64,000 nucleotides of DNA, from positions 1,736,001 through 1,800,000 of the forward strand of contig OZ021722.1 of the NCBI GenBank assembly GCA_963978545.1. The letters are read 5' to 3'. Of the stretch, positions 10,851 through 23,574 are shown in pieces. Both the position numbers and the translations under genes were made by a program. How positions within the stretch are numbered: position 1 is the first letter of the stretch; each line of letters begins with the position of its first letter. The DNA comes from Linyphia triangularis (lineage: Eukaryota > Arthropoda > Arachnida > Araneae > Linyphiidae). Under the pieces are notes generated by a model. That model ran no database searches and was not told where the DNA came from. It was given only the letters and a program-made list of their open reading frames with translations.

Positions 10851-10932
10851 CTTATCTTAACACATTTTCATTGCACTAAAACATTCTTATCTTAATTTTA
10901 CTGATATACTTATCTTAATTTTTACTTATCTT
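10851..10932. promoter_or_regulatory. Cluster of four CTTATCTT (GATA-type) motifs (unit 1)
   Basis: CTTATCTTAA occurs at 10851, 10886, 10909 and 10925. Its complement contains AGATAAG, the consensus of GATA-family zinc-finger factors. Spacing shrinks (35, 23, 16 bp) and the last three are followed by TTTTA, so this may simply be a decayed short tandem repeat. It lies about 210 bp below the 76-nt exon's donor, in the presumptive intron. Confidence 0.35.
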
Positions 10933-11141
10933 AATTTTACCGATATTGTACAGTAATTGAAAGTTGTGCGATGTTCCACACCCATAGTTCACACTAGAGC
11001 AAGAAAGTTATTCTCCCGCACTACTAGCAAAAAAAAAGTGCTACTTTCGCCACAATTTTCTTATTCAAAATAACTGAAAAAAAAGTTTCATTTTTGTGCA
11101 TGTTTTGTTATTAAAAAAATGTTTTAAAATATTGATCATAC

Positions 11142-11217
11142 CTTCGAGCGCTCTTTGAAGCAGTCCTTTTCTTCTCTGAGCTCTTCAACGTGCAGGAACA
11201 CTTCTTCAGAGATGGGG
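11142..11217 (-). CDS. Candidate coiled-coil exon, array copy 2
   Basis: Same 76-nt exon as at 3-78, here with a full donor (AAG before GTATGATC) and the CTAG acceptor. It reads His where copy 1 reads Arg. The length is not a multiple of three, so including two neighbouring copies in one mRNA would shift the frame. Confidence 0.45.
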
Positions 11218-11923
11218 CTAGAAAAAGAAACATTACAGTTATACTACAGCATAACGCAGGCTTCATAACGAGTTTCATATACAGGCTTATCCAAAAAGGA
11301 GGGTTTCGTTCCTTTAAATATTGAATATCCAGAGTGATTTGCACGCAGAAGAAAAAAAAAAGAAAAAAAAAGGGGAGGGAAAATGTAAGGAAACGTAAGA
11401 ATAAAATCCATAAAAACAAAGTTTTCATTATAAATCCTTTATAAAAATAGCCAATTTCTATATTCATTTACAAATCACTGTTTCTGTTGCCAGCGTGCGC
11501 TTGGTGTTGGCATCTAAATTTTAAATATCAAAAACATTTCTATCAGCAATATGTGCAGCAAACAACGGTTCAAAATTTATTGATTAAAAATGAAAGCGAA
11601 TTTATGCACCGGCATCCTTTTAAACATCTTTTATTTATTCTGATTAAAAACAATTTTATTCTTTATTAAAATAATTTTTTGGCAACAGGAAAAAGTTTCA
11701 GTTAAATGCTCTTTCAGCGCGATTGGCCAGAATACGAGTGGAGAAGTTTTTCTAAAACACTATTTTACGTATTGCAAAAACTCAGATTTTTTTTTTTTAT
11801 ACATAATTTAAATACTCCCTTCCTCCATTTAACCCTCCAATTGACAAAAACCACACAGCAAAGCAACTGCTTAAAAACTCAGACAGCAATATTGTCAAAC
11901 TACCCGAAATTATCCCCAACCCC

Positions 11924-12409
11924 CCACTGAAGCACAAAGAGAAAGGGTGAAGGCGTCTAAACCAGACGCGTCGTGATTGGGCACCCAGACAGGCCACAGG
12001 TACCCTGATTTGCAAGGCTCTGGACAGGCGGACGACCCTGGAGGAATCCGTCTCTGGAAGCAGAAACCCCCACCTGCCATGTCAGGCGTCGCTCAAAAGA
12101 CAGACCAACACAACAGACCACGGACTGAAATAGAAGGAGATGATAAAGGCCCCAGGTCCAGAGATAACCTCCTTCAGTCTGTTTATACTGGGGCCTAGTC
12201 CATGAACTGATTTCGTGTTGTCTGCTGTCCGGCCGACCATACTGCCCTCTTAAGGACAAACGTCGTATCTGCAATCGGATTTAATATGGATGATCCATAG
12301 AAAAGCCAACTGCAAATATGAGGTTTATCCTTAAGAGGGTAGCATAGGAGGCATTGCTCTCCTCTAATGCTCTCCTCTTCCCACCCAGTCTCTTCTTAGC
12401 TTTCTATCC
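11924..12409. other. GC-rich segment (unit 2)
   Basis: Copy of 785-1270, including both arms of the 12-bp inverted repeat. Confidence 0.5.
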
Positions 12410-13769
12410 CTGCTACTAATAACCATCTAAAATTTTGAACAATTGATCTAACAACGAAAAAAAAAGGCCCTAGCATCAAAACTGACTTAAAAAAAACTTT
12501 CCTGGTCATTACTTGCTTTGTTGTGTGACTTTTGCTTACAATTGATAAAAAATTTACAAATAAATATTTGCAACATTCAGGACCAATACTTAAAATATAA
12601 TTTAAATACTTAAAAAACAATGATACAATAGCTTTTCCTTTGGAAGATGCAGCATTGTCAATGACCTTTTCTCTTGCGTTGAACCTACGTGTGCTTTGGA
12701 AATATGCAAAAAGTACATTTTTTGTGACAAACTTATCTAAGAACTTGGTAATGTTCAGAAGATTTTTTAAAGTTTATTTAATAAATCAAGTGATTACATT
12801 ATATATTTAATCTTTGAAAATTTCATTAATTATTTTTTGATTTATAATAGCTTTCATAACTATTTTATTTAAATATTTAAATTAATTTTGAAATACATCT
12901 TGAAAGATTACCTAATTAAAAAAAAATTATCAGAAGAAAAGAACCTATATTTTCTTTTATTGATTATGAATATAATTTTTCTACACTATTAAGTTTAGTA
13001 AATTTAAATTAAGTTTATTTTATTGTTTTCGAAAATATTTAACATTGCTGTGAAGATATTTTAGGTTTAAAGTCCCAAGTTATCACACACACAAAAAATG
13101 CCAGAAAATGATCACCGAACATACATCCAATCCCTTATACAATATATTAACTAGAATTGTAAAATGCATCCAAGTTTTAATGGAGGTTTCTTTTTCTCTT
13201 TCCTGTATGGTAACAAAAAATATTTTACCAGCCTGCAGTAAGATTTTGGAGGGCATGGGGGGGGGGGGACTGTTGAAATAAAAGGGGGGGGGGAATATCA
13301 CAAGAATTAGTCACGACACTAACGCAATTTTTAACAGGTTCGAAACGTTGATTGCCTTGGAAACCATATAAAAACCAAAGCATATTATACTCCAAATTTG
13401 ATACAGATTTATTAAAATCCGAGTCCCCTCACATTGCATCAATAACTATAAAATAAAGTCTTTCCCTTTATAAAAGCTACTTAAAACGGGTGTAGAGCTA
13501 TGAAATTTCCAACAAACATAAGTAGTTTTGGTCTTCACTTTTTAAAAACTGAATTTTTAAATTTAACTTTTTAATACATTTTTTTTACAAAGCAACTTTT
13601 AATCAGCTTACAGCTCTGAAATCTTCAACATAAATAATTTTGGCCTTCCAATTGGATTTTAGCAAATACTGTTAAAATATCCTCAGAGGTAAGAGGTGTT
13701 GTTTTATTGTATTAACGGGGGATATTGTTTTATTTATCAACATGGGTAAGGGTTTACACAGCAATTAAA

Positions 13770-13983
13770 CTTTCAACGAGTGAAGCGAGCTTATGCTTGG
13801 GCAATGATGAACCTTTCAATGAGTGAAGCAGGCCTGTGATTATGTAACAATGAATTCTTCAACGAACAAAGTGAGCCAGTGCTTATGTGCCAATTAACTT
13901 TTTAGTGAGCAAAGTGAGCTGTTTGTGTAGCAGGGAACCATTCAGCAAGCAAAGCTAGCCTGATCAATAAGAGCCAAAAGTTG
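13770..13983. repeat. Decayed 40-50 bp tandem repeat (unit 2)
   Basis: Copy of 2637-2850 with the same internal divergence between blocks. Confidence 0.7.
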
Positions 13984-14176
13984 GGACTTTTGACACCAAT
14001 GGCAGGTCTCCACAGTATGAGGCAATGCAGCTAGTAATGCATATAACACTCTACAGTCACATACTCTCGCAGTATTACTTTACAGCCATATTTTGAAGCA
14101 CAAAGCTTGTATAAAATTGAAATTCTACTTATCCTGGTCATCCAACAGAATTCAGTTGGTCTCCGATTCTAGTGAC

Positions 14177-14222
14177 CTTCAAATTCAAAGAAGAGCCTCT
14201 GCCAACTTGTGAAGCTCATTAT
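14177..14222 (-). CDS. Candidate 46-nt exon (unit 2)
   Basis: Copy of 3044-3089 with the same acceptor and weak donor. Confidence 0.3.
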
Positions 14223-14808
14223 CTGAAGAAAGAGAGAAATTCATGCATATCAACTTAGTTACGAGCTTTACTTGAAAAAAATGTGAATCATACATTTCAT
14301 TGTCAATCATACATTCATACTATTCAGGTAATGAAGAAAGGTTGCGATAATGATATTTGCATTTACGTTAGATGCTGAAAAAAACTAGTTACAAAAATGA
14401 ACGCAGGTAGAAGTAAAGCAGGACACAGTAAGAAGTAACTCATTATTTCCAAAATCTATAAAATCTACTTCTAGGTTGATCGTATACTCATTCCCCTCCA
14501 TATAGCCATTTTGATAAACAATGAATAAAATGGACAAGCAGAATTACGTATTAAAAATATTAACAAAACTTTATAATAAAAGTCTTTATATGGGTGCCTA
14601 TTAAATTCGTTATATGGGTGCCTATTAAATCCTTTATATGCATTATAAATTTGCATTATATATTGCCAACTTTTATGTGCAATTGTAACTCAAACAATTT
14701 TCAGCTCAGATTAAGTTTTCATAGTATCTCACTATTACATAGAAAATCACCAAGCCGTATCATTAATTATATTTTTTCCTTACCACAAAAACTTGATAGA
14801 ATGCATTG

Positions 14809-16474
14809 CATACCTGCCAACATTGGCATTTTCAAATTAGTACAATTTTTACGGAACAAATATTTGCATTCCTATGACTCATGGAAAGTCAAATTGCGAC
14901 AATATTTATGAATGTAATATAGAAATAATAGAAATTCTATTACAAATGCAAAAAAAAAAAAAAAAAAAAAAATTTTAAAAATTGCATAGTATTAAAATGC
15001 TCTCAAATATAACAAATTGTTACATTTTAGCACAAAATGGAAATTATAAAATAAAAAAACTAACTTGGATTTAAAAATAAATCAAATTTAAACTTTACGA
15101 TGAAATCTCTGATAAGGTTTAAGATTTAGTCTACATTACACCTAAATAAAACATGCTTTATGACACAAAAACTCTAGTGAAACATACAATGAGTTGGTGG
15201 TATTCAAAGTGTTTAATCACACGCACAAATATCAATTATGCAGGCTTTCGAATTCGTATTATTACATTTGATGTTGTCACTGTGCTTTTTAGAATTGATA
15301 TGAACTTCGACATCAATAAATCCTCCATGAGAAATCTTAATATCAGATGCATAGATAGAGCAGAATGCAAAATTTGTTTCTTTGTTTGAATTTCTGATGA
15401 TTAGAAGTAAACCGCTTGGTTTGAAGTAAACTCCAAAAAAACTTGATATTTTCTGGAATTTTACACCAGGATTGTTTAACTTGGATATTTTAAAATAAAT
15501 AATTAAAACTAACAAAAAAGCTGAAAACCGAAAGTGCTTTAATCTCTAAAGTCCGAGAAAACGAAACAGTCGTTCGGTGAGTGCCGCCAAAACAATTGAA
15601 AACGGCGGCGTCGCGATTTAGTGCGCAGCGTTGGAGTACGGTCCAAAAGAAGAAAGAATAAAAAAAAAACTAAAGCACTTTCAGTTTTCTACTTTATTAT
15701 CTCTAAAGTTCGAGACAACGAAACAATTGCTTGGTTCGCCAAATCCCGTCGGCAACACAGATGAAAACAATGAATTTCCGGCGCCGCGCTTAGGTACTTT
15801 TATTATATACGCGCAACATTATTGTACGGTCCAAACAGAAGGAAGAACCAAAATCTAAAGCATTTTTGGTTTTCAGATTCTTTGTTAATCTCTTAAGTCT
15901 GAGGCAAAACAATAGTTGTTTGGTTCGCCAGGTCCCGTTGGCTACACAAATGAAAACAGTGCATCCCCGGCGCCGTGTTTAGTGCTATTATTTACGCGCA
16001 AGTCCAGTACTATTATTTACGTTTTGGAGTCCAGTCCAAAAGAAGGTAGAATTAAAAAACTAAAGCACTTTCGGTTTTCTGCTTCTTTATTAATCTGTAA
16101 AGCCCGAAAAATCGAAGCAGTGGTTTGGTTTGCCAAATCTAGTCGGCAACAGAAAAGAACACAATGCATCCTCGCCAACGCGCTTTAGTGCTGAACATAT
16201 GCGCAATCTTGAAGTGTGAATAAATATTTTGACGGACGCGGCAGCTTTGGAAAATCGTTTCGGTTTCGTTGGTGACTTAAAAAAATATTTATAAAAAAAA
16301 AAAATAAAAAAAAAAAAAATAAATAAAAAAAAAAAAAAAAAAAAAAAAACGGTTTTAGGGAAAAAACGAAAAGTACCGTGAAATCCGTACGATTTTTTTA
16401 GCTGTTCGTACACCCGTACAAAATAGTAAAAATCCGTACATTGTACGGATGATTCGTACAAGTTGGCAGGTATG
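14809..16474. mobile_element. 1.66 kb TIR element (unit 2)
   Basis: Copy of 3676-5334 with the same ends and the same GCATTG flanks (14803-14808 and 16475-16480). The A tract is interrupted by T's here. Confidence 0.85.
15528..16218. repeat. Internal tandem repeats of the TIR element (unit 2)
   Basis: Copy of 4395-5085 with A to T in the third block (GGCTACAC). Confidence 0.75.
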
Positions 16475-17057
16475 GCATTGTCATCGACGAGTCTATCTGT
16501 CAAGTTTCAAATCTAATGGATAAATGCAAGTTGGTTAATTAGCCCCTCCAAAGATTTACAAACACAAAATCGAAGTTAATATAAAGGACTTAAGATACTG
16601 AAATTTTTAGCTAAAAACCAACCCTCAATTCTGAACATTCAAGTCCATTTTATACTAAAATAAAGAAAAGTCAAAAAAAAAAAAAAAAATTATTCTTAAT
16701 ATATGTATGTTTCATATTTTCTGCCAAGAGCTGCATACAACACCAGCTTATAAATAACTTATCATTTCAGTGTTTAAGCTGGGGTACAAATTTTCTTCAG
16801 CAAAAGAGCTAAGATCACAATTTTTATTTTAGCAAAGTGCTTACGAGTTCTATTTCTTGTTAATTCCATTAAAACACTTATTATAAAATCATTATTAACT
16901 TTACATATAAAGCTATTTTATACCAGAGTTCATCTTTTCCAGGGGCGGCGCACCCTGCCTGCCCTTTTTTTATAAAAATAGCGCCTTTCCTGCCCTTTCT
17001 CAGAAAAAATTTCATCCTGAAAGAATTCGAAAAACTTTTGGTTTTTCCCTCCCAACA

Positions 17058-17278
17058 GTATGCTAATTTTATAGCGTCCTGCATGACGTAATAACATTGC
17101 TGTGGAGCTACAGTAAGCAAATGTATAAATTTGTGTGCCTGAGTGTTTTTTCTTCTGCTTGTGCTTTGCCAATGCTTATGTTCTCACCTTAAGATGAATA
17201 AAGAATATTCACCTGTTAATGTTTCGTGCTCTTTTTCGAATAGGATTGATAGGGTCTCTTGTTAGTACGTAGCTAACA
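17058..17278 (+). repeat. Copia 5' LTR, truncated (unit 2)
   Basis: Copy of 5893-6113. Confidence 0.9.
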
Positions 17279-17368
17279 TTAAATGGTAGCAGAGCGTTGG
17301 TTCTATTGATCTTGTTCGGGAAAGGAGCCGTGGTTCAAGTGGTTTAAGAGGATTTAATTCGAAAAAAC

Positions 17369-18493
17369 ATGGCAAGCACAGAGTTTTCAGAAAGTGTGTT
17401 GAACTTTCAAAAGTTAAATAAAGACAATTTCAAGAGTTGGAAATTCAACATGAAAATGTACTTGTTGAGTCAAGGACTTTTTGGTTTCATTGACGCTACA
17501 GAGCCAGAACCTGCAGCGGGAGCTTCAGAGGCAAAGCGGCGTACTTACAAAACTCGGCAAGCGAAGGCACTATCAATAATATACCTGAGTATTGAGGAAG
17601 AACTTAAGTCCTTGGTAATGGAAGAGGAAACTCAAGTCACAGTCTGGAAAGAAATATCTGATGTATTCCAGCCGACTACCAGTGCAAGAATTCCAGCGTC
17701 AAGAAAAGAGTTTATAAGCATGAAGTTTACCCCACCGGAAATGATGACCATGTATGCCGGACGTTTGTTTGGAGCTGCAAAAGATTTAGAACTTGCTGGG
17801 GAAATTATTTCTGATGATGAAATTGCCTACCAATTACTGTATCAACTGCCTGATAATTATGACAACGTTGTAATGCAATTGTATCAGCTATCTGATGAAA
17901 AGTTCACATCACAAGCTGTACGACAAGCCCTTATCGCTGAGTATGACAGACTACAACACAAGAACACTTCAAGTCAAATGGGTACCAGTGCATTTTCGTC
18001 AACTAGAGCAAACTATAAGAAACGAGAGAATGCGTCTACAAAGCCAAAAAAGGAGACAAGAACTTGTTACGGTTGTGGGATTGTCGGACACTTATTGAGA
18101 AATTGCTGGAAAACCAGGAAAAGGACATCAAGGAAGATGTCAGAAGAGCACAATTCCAAATATAATACAGCGGAAGCTCTCTTCTCATCGGCAATGATTT
18201 CTGGACAAACTCAATCAGATTGGATATTAGACACAGCAGCCACTGACCATTTTTGTAATGACCAATCCTTTTTTACAGACTTTCATCCTATGACGAACAG
18301 TCAAGCAACAATTGCTGAAGGAACGACTGAAATTTGTGGTATAGGTAATATTAATTTGAGTATTAACGACAAGAATTGTAAAGTAAGTCGTCCATTGAGA
18401 AATGTATATTTTGTCCCTGGAATGAGTAGAAATTTAATTTCTGGTCGATTAATTGATGATAATGGTTACAGTGCTTTTTTGAAAAATGGTTAA
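17369..18493 (+). pseudogene. Copia Gag-protease (unit 2)
   Basis: The 374-residue translation is identical to unit 1, with the same terminating TAA. Confidence 0.93.
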
Positions 18494-18760
18494 GTAATTT
18501 TAAGAAATCCTAGAAATGAAAATTTCGTAACTATACCATTAATTGATAAATTTTACACAGTTAAAGCAAATGTCATTAAAGAAAATCAAATCGAAGCTCA
18601 TGTACTTAATAGAAATAATATTATGGTTTGGCATGCCAGGTTTGACATTTAAATTCCACAGCATTACGGGAATTTTCTAAAGTTAAAAATGTAGTAGGTC
18701 TTGAAAAACTAGCGGGAGTAATTGAAAATTGTGAAGTTTGCAACTTAAGTAAAGCTACAA

Positions 18761-19363
18761 ATGTTTCTTTTAAAGGACAAAATCAAATTTACAGTACTGA
18801 AGTATTTGAACTTGTTCACATGGACTGCACTAGTGGGTCTTGCACTAGTTAATTCACTTGGTAATTCTAGGTATTTTTTAAGTATCATTGACGATTTTTC
18901 GAGGTTTGCAGAAATTTATTTCATAAAAACTAAGAATGAAGCTTTTGACTGTTTCAAACAATACCAAGCAGAATATGAAAGACAAACAGGTAAGAGAATA
19001 AAGCGGATTCGATTCGACAATGGGTTAGAATTTTGCGCAGGATATTTCGAAACTTATCTAAAGACCCAAGGGATAAAATACGAAAGAACCAATATTTACA
19101 GTGCTCAAATGAACGGGACAGCTGATCGTTATAATAGATTATTAATAGAGGGTACTCAAGCTATAATGACCCACGCTAAACTACCCAAGAAGTTATGGGC
19201 CGAAATTGTATATGCTTTCAATTATTTAAGAAACAGGTTCCCACATAAGAAATTAAAAGGAAAAGCCCCATTAAATGTCTGGTTGAGCAGGAAGTTTTTT
19301 GTTAGACATTTAAAAATTATAGGAACAGTAGCGTATACTCATATCCCTAAGCAGCAGAGATAA
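18761..19363 (+). pseudogene. Copia integrase core fragment (unit 2)
   Basis: Translation identical to 7596-8198, including the Glu to Asp change. Confidence 0.9.
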
Positions 19364-19523
19364 ATTGGATAGAAACGCTAATCGTGGTATTTTAGTAGGT
19401 TAAGCCAAAAATACTAAAGGGTATAGGATTTGGTTACCGGATAAAAATAAAATCATAGAAACTAAGCATGTTAAATTCGATGAACTAATTTGGGGTAATT
19501 ATATTTCTAACGAGAAAATAAGA

Positions 19524-20174
19524 ATGGAAAATTTAGTTAGAATTCACGAAAGTAGTGTAAGCGATTCGGAGGAAATCGAACTAAATGTTGTTCCAAAGGC
19601 CGAATCGGAACCTAAACCTGATAGCAAACCAACAAAAGGGGTTAAAGATTGGAAACGAGTCGAAAGAATTCGTAAAAACGGTTATTTCCCCAACTATCCT
19701 CAAAGGTCTGAATGTCTGAGAAATTTAAACGACGCAAAGAAATATTGTGAACAAGTTGGAATGGATTTTAATCCAACTGATTTTGATTTTAAACCTAAAA
19801 CTTTGAATCTTAACCCGGATTTAAATGGAAACACCTCGAATAAAAAATATTCAGATAGCGAAACTAGCGATTTAACGGATGCATGTTCAGAGTCAGATGC
19901 AGAAGCTCATTGCATAGAAAGAGTTATTCCAAAATCCTTTAAGGAATCTCAAAGGTTACCAGAAAAAGGTGAATGGTTAAATACCATGCGAGAGATTAAT
20001 ACGCTAAACGAGAGGGATGTTTATGATTTAGTACCTAGACCACCAGGAGTTAAAATTCTTGGTACAAAGTGGGTTTATAGTCTAAAAAGGGACACTGAAG
20101 GAAAGGTTAAAAGATTTAAAGCTAGGTTGGTTGTAAAAGGGTATAATCAAGTTGAAGGTCTTGATTTTTCTTAA
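19524..20174 (+). pseudogene. Copia RT N-terminus (unit 2)
   Basis: Translation identical to 8359-9009. Confidence 0.9.
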
Positions 20175-20348
20175 ACATTTTCACCTGTCATATGTTTTTC
20201 CTTAGTGCGTTTATTTATGGTGTTGTCGGTAGTTATATAAATGGGTGGACTCATTGTCACCTAGACATTAAATGTGCATTTTTATACGGAAAATTAAATG
20301 AAGATATTTATGTTCAACAGCCAGAAGGTTTCTTAGTGAACACTGGGC

Positions 20349-20401
20349 ATGTTATGAAATAACATGGACCCTTTAATCGCTATAAAGCGATTAAAGGGTC
20401 C
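20349..20401. other. Two abutting hairpins in copia RT (unit 2)
   Basis: Exact copy of 9184-9236. Confidence 0.95.
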
Positions 20402-20473
20402 TTTCTAAAGAAGTCACTATACGGACTTCGTCAATCAAGCAATCAATGGTTTGAAGAATTAAATCTATCACTT

Positions 20474-20734
20474 TTGGAACTGGGTTTTGATAAAATTTTG
20501 AATTGTAATTGTGCATACATTTTTGATTCTAAAATATTAGTTCTTATTTATGTTGATGACTTGGCTGAATTTGTGGAGAATGAGACATTAATGAAAAAGG
20601 CTATAAATTTAATGAACTCTAAATTCGATATTAAAAATTTAGCAAAAAAGCATAGCTTTGTCAAGCATGGAATCAGAGTTTATTTCTTTGTCAGAGACTG
20701 TCAAGGAACTCTTATGGTTAACAAGAATAACTAA
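20474..20734 (+). pseudogene. Copia RT palm fragment with YVDD (unit 2)
   Basis: Identical to 9309-9569. Confidence 0.9.
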
Positions 20735-20754
20735 TAATTGTTCTTTTTTAGTTC

Positions 20755-20965
20755 CTTTCATTAGAACACCTAAAATCTTTTGTGATAGCCAAAGTGCTAT
20801 ATTTTTTTCAAATAATGCAGTAGAAAATCAATGAACGAAGCACATCGACATACGTTACAAATTTGTAAAAGATCATTTGGCCTCAAAATTGTTTGGAACT
20901 TTTTTACATTTCTGGAAAGCAAAATGTTGTGGATTTGTTAACCAAACCTCTAACATTTGAAAAGG
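20755..20965 (+). pseudogene. Copia RNase H remnant (unit 2)
   Basis: Copy of 9590-9800. Confidence 0.8.
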
Positions 20966-21025
20966 TTCAAATTTATTGTGAATGGTTATTTGACCAAAAG
21001 TGAAATCCCAAAGAAAGGTGGGATA

Positions 21026-21267
21026 TGTTGGAGATGTGTTCTTCGGTATTCTAATTTTATAGCGTCCTGCGTGACGTAATAACATTGCTGCGGAGCTATT
21101 GTAGGCAAATGTATAAATTTGTGTGTTTGAATGGTTTTTTCTTCTGCTTATGCTTTGCCAATACTTATGTTCTCGCCATAGGACGAATAAAGAATATTCA
21201 CCTGTTAATGTTTCGTGCTCGTTTTCGAATAGGATTGATAGGGTCTCTTGTTAGTACATAGCTAACA
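21026..21267 (+). repeat. Copia 3' LTR (unit 2)
   Basis: Copy of 9861-10102. Confidence 0.92.
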
Positions 21268-22015
21268 AAATCGCCTGTCGCGCATACGCATTCATGTTCA
21301 AACGTGCATCCTATATATCAGGGACTGAAACCATTGAGTAGATGTCCATATAACGTGCTTCATTAGTAGGTGGATTGTAGGGAGCCGTCTTACAATTTCC
21401 AAGTGCACATTAGTAAACTCTGATGGCCATTTCGTACGTGTTTTGATTAAGTGTATTTCGTTGGATTTTTACCATGCCTCCTTCAAAATAGAGAAGAAAG
21501 GAATTTGAAAGATTTGATTAACTTAATTAAAAGGTGTATAACCATCAAGAATTTAAGAATTTAAAAAGAATATTTCCGTTTGGGCACGCGCAATCGTGAT
21601 GTCCTCCTGTTAAATTTAGGGGGTGTTTTTGATAGTTTACCTGTTACAAATTAATTTCAAAACATCCGTTTCATATTTAAAATTGAATATAACAGGAATG
21701 CAAAAAAAATTCCAGATTATTTCCAATTCTTAAATAAATAAAACTTCTATTACAGCTTACATAATAGCGGCATGCAAGGCAAAAAAAAAATCGTCGTTGT
21801 GGAGCTAAATTTGATCCAATTTGGAAAATAAAAAAATGCACAAATTTCAGGGCATAGTCCAAGTTCTTTAGTCGGAATACTCCTTGTGATATCCCACAAT
21901 GAATAATGTTAAATTTGAAGAAACTCTATTCTCTATCTGACAATAGCAAAACTAAGAGATGAAGTTTAAGGTTGATTCATTCAAACTTTAGAAAATTTTG
22001 AAAGAGTGAAAAGTT

Positions 22016-22097
22016 CTTATCTTAACACATTTTCATTGCACTAAAACATTCTTATCTTAATTTTACTGATATACTTATCTTAATTTTTACTTATCTT
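22016..22097. promoter_or_regulatory. CTTATCTT cluster (unit 2)
   Basis: Copy of 10851-10932. Confidence 0.35.
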
Positions 22098-22306
22098 AAT
22101 TTTACCGATATTGTACAGTAATTGAAAGTTGTGCGATGTTCCACACCCATAGTTCACACTAGAGCAAGAAAGTTATTCTCCCGCACTACTAGCAAAAAAA
22201 AAGTGCTACTTTCGCCACAATTTTCTTATTCAAAATAACTGAAAAAAAAGTTTCATTTTTGTGCATGTTTTGTTATTAAAAAAATGTTTTAAAATATTGA
22301 TCATAC

Positions 22307-22382
22307 CTTCGAGCGCTCTTTGAAGCAGTCCTTTTCTTCTCTGAGCTCTTCAACGTGCAGGAACACTTCTTCAGAGATGGGG
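22307..22382 (-). CDS. Candidate coiled-coil exon, array copy 3
   Basis: I see no difference from copy 2 across the exon and both splice sites. Its position within the unit matches the other copies. Confidence 0.45.
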
Positions 22383-23088
22383 CTAGAAAAAGAAACATTA
22401 CAGTTATACTACAGCATAACGCAGGCTTCATAACGAGTTTCATATACAGGCTTATCCAAAAAGGAGGGTTTCGTTCCTTTAAATATTGAATATCCAGAGT
22501 GATTTGCACGCAGAAGAAAAAAAAAAGAAAAAAAAAGGGGAGGGAAAATGTAAGGAAACGTAAGAATAAAATCCATAAAAACAAAGTTTTCATTATAAAT
22601 CCTTTATAAAAATAGCCAATTTCTATATTCATTTACAAATCACTGTTTCTGTTGCCAGCGTGCGCTTGGTGTTGGCATCTAAATTTTAAATATCAAAAAC
22701 ATTTCTATCAGCAATATGTGCAGCAAACAACGGTTCAAAATTTATTGATTAAAAATGAAAGCGAATTTATGCACCGGCATCCTTTTAAACATCTTTTATT
22801 TATTCTGATTAAAAACAATTTTATTCTTTATTAAAATAATTTTTTGGCAACAGGAAAAAGTTTCAGTTAAATGCTCTTTCAGCGCGATTGGCCAGAATAC
22901 GAGTGGAGAAGTTTTTCTAAAACACTATTTTACGTATTGCAAAAACTCAGATTTTTTTTTTTTATACATAATTTAAATACTCCCTTCCTCCATTTAACCC
23001 TCCAATTGACAAAAACCACACAGCAAAGCAACTGCTTAAAAACTCAGACAGCAATATTGTCAAACTACCCGAAATTATCCCCAACCCC

Positions 23089-23574
23089 CCACTGAAGCAC
23101 AAAGAGAAAGGGTGAAGGCGTCTAAACCAGACGCGTCGTGATTGGGCACCCAGACAGGCCACAGGTACCCTGATTTGCAAGGCTCTGGACAGGCGGACGA
23201 CCCTGGAGGAATCCGTCTCTGGAAGCAGAAACCCCCACCTGCCATGTCAGGCGTCGCTCAAAAGACAGACCAACACAACAGACCACGGACTGAAATAGAA
23301 GGAGATGATAAAGGCCCCAGGTCCAGAGATAACCTCCTTCAGTCTGTTTATACTGGGGCCTAGTCCATGAACTGATTTTGTGTTGTCTGCTGTCCGGCCG
23401 ACCATACTGCCCTCTTAAGGACAAACGTCGTATCTGCAATCGGATTTAATATGGATGATCCATAGAAAAGCCAACTGCAAATATGAGGTTTATCCTTAAG
23501 AGGGTAGCATAGGAGGCATTGCTCTCCTCTAATGCTCTCCTCTTCCCACCCAGTCTCTTCTTAGCTTTCTATCC
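23089..23574. other. GC-rich segment (unit 3)
   Basis: Copy of 785-1270 with a C to T change near 23376. Confidence 0.5.

Larger units (their letters stand above)
1..11139. repeat. Tandem 11.14 kb segmental-duplication unit 1 (left edge cut by window)
   Basis: The sequence from position 1 recurs head to tail at 11140, 22305 and 33473. Unit 1 is the most divergent. It lacks about 26 bp that units 2 and 3 carry near 16886/28054, which explains its 11139-bp length against 11165 and 11168. It also has private bases, such as CGC instead of CAC in the exon near 3-78 and GGCGCTAAAT instead of GGAGCTAAAT near 10634. The unit contains a candidate exon, a GC-rich segment, decayed minisatellites, a TIR element and a dead copia element, all annotated separately. 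The true left boundary lies outside the window. Confidence 0.97.
17058..21267 (+). mobile_element. Dead Ty1/copia element (unit 2)
   Basis: Same element, insertion point and inactivating lesions as in unit 1. It is a duplicate created by the array, not an independent insertion. Confidence 0.95.
11140..22304. repeat. Tandem segmental-duplication unit 2 (11165 bp)
   Basis: Same content and order as unit 1. It shares several derived bases with unit 3 against unit 1: GGCTACACAA near 15941, GATAGAGCAG near 15355, and the 26-bp segment near 16886. It has a private GATAAGG at 15112, where the other two read GATGAGG. Units 2 and 3 are therefore closer to each other than to unit 1. Confidence 0.97.

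Noticed and set aside
11111..11467. 118-codon minus-strand frame overlapping the array exon
   Set aside because: It crosses the exon's acceptor and donor and uses a different frame from the coiled-coil reading. Most of it is intronic pyrimidine tract.
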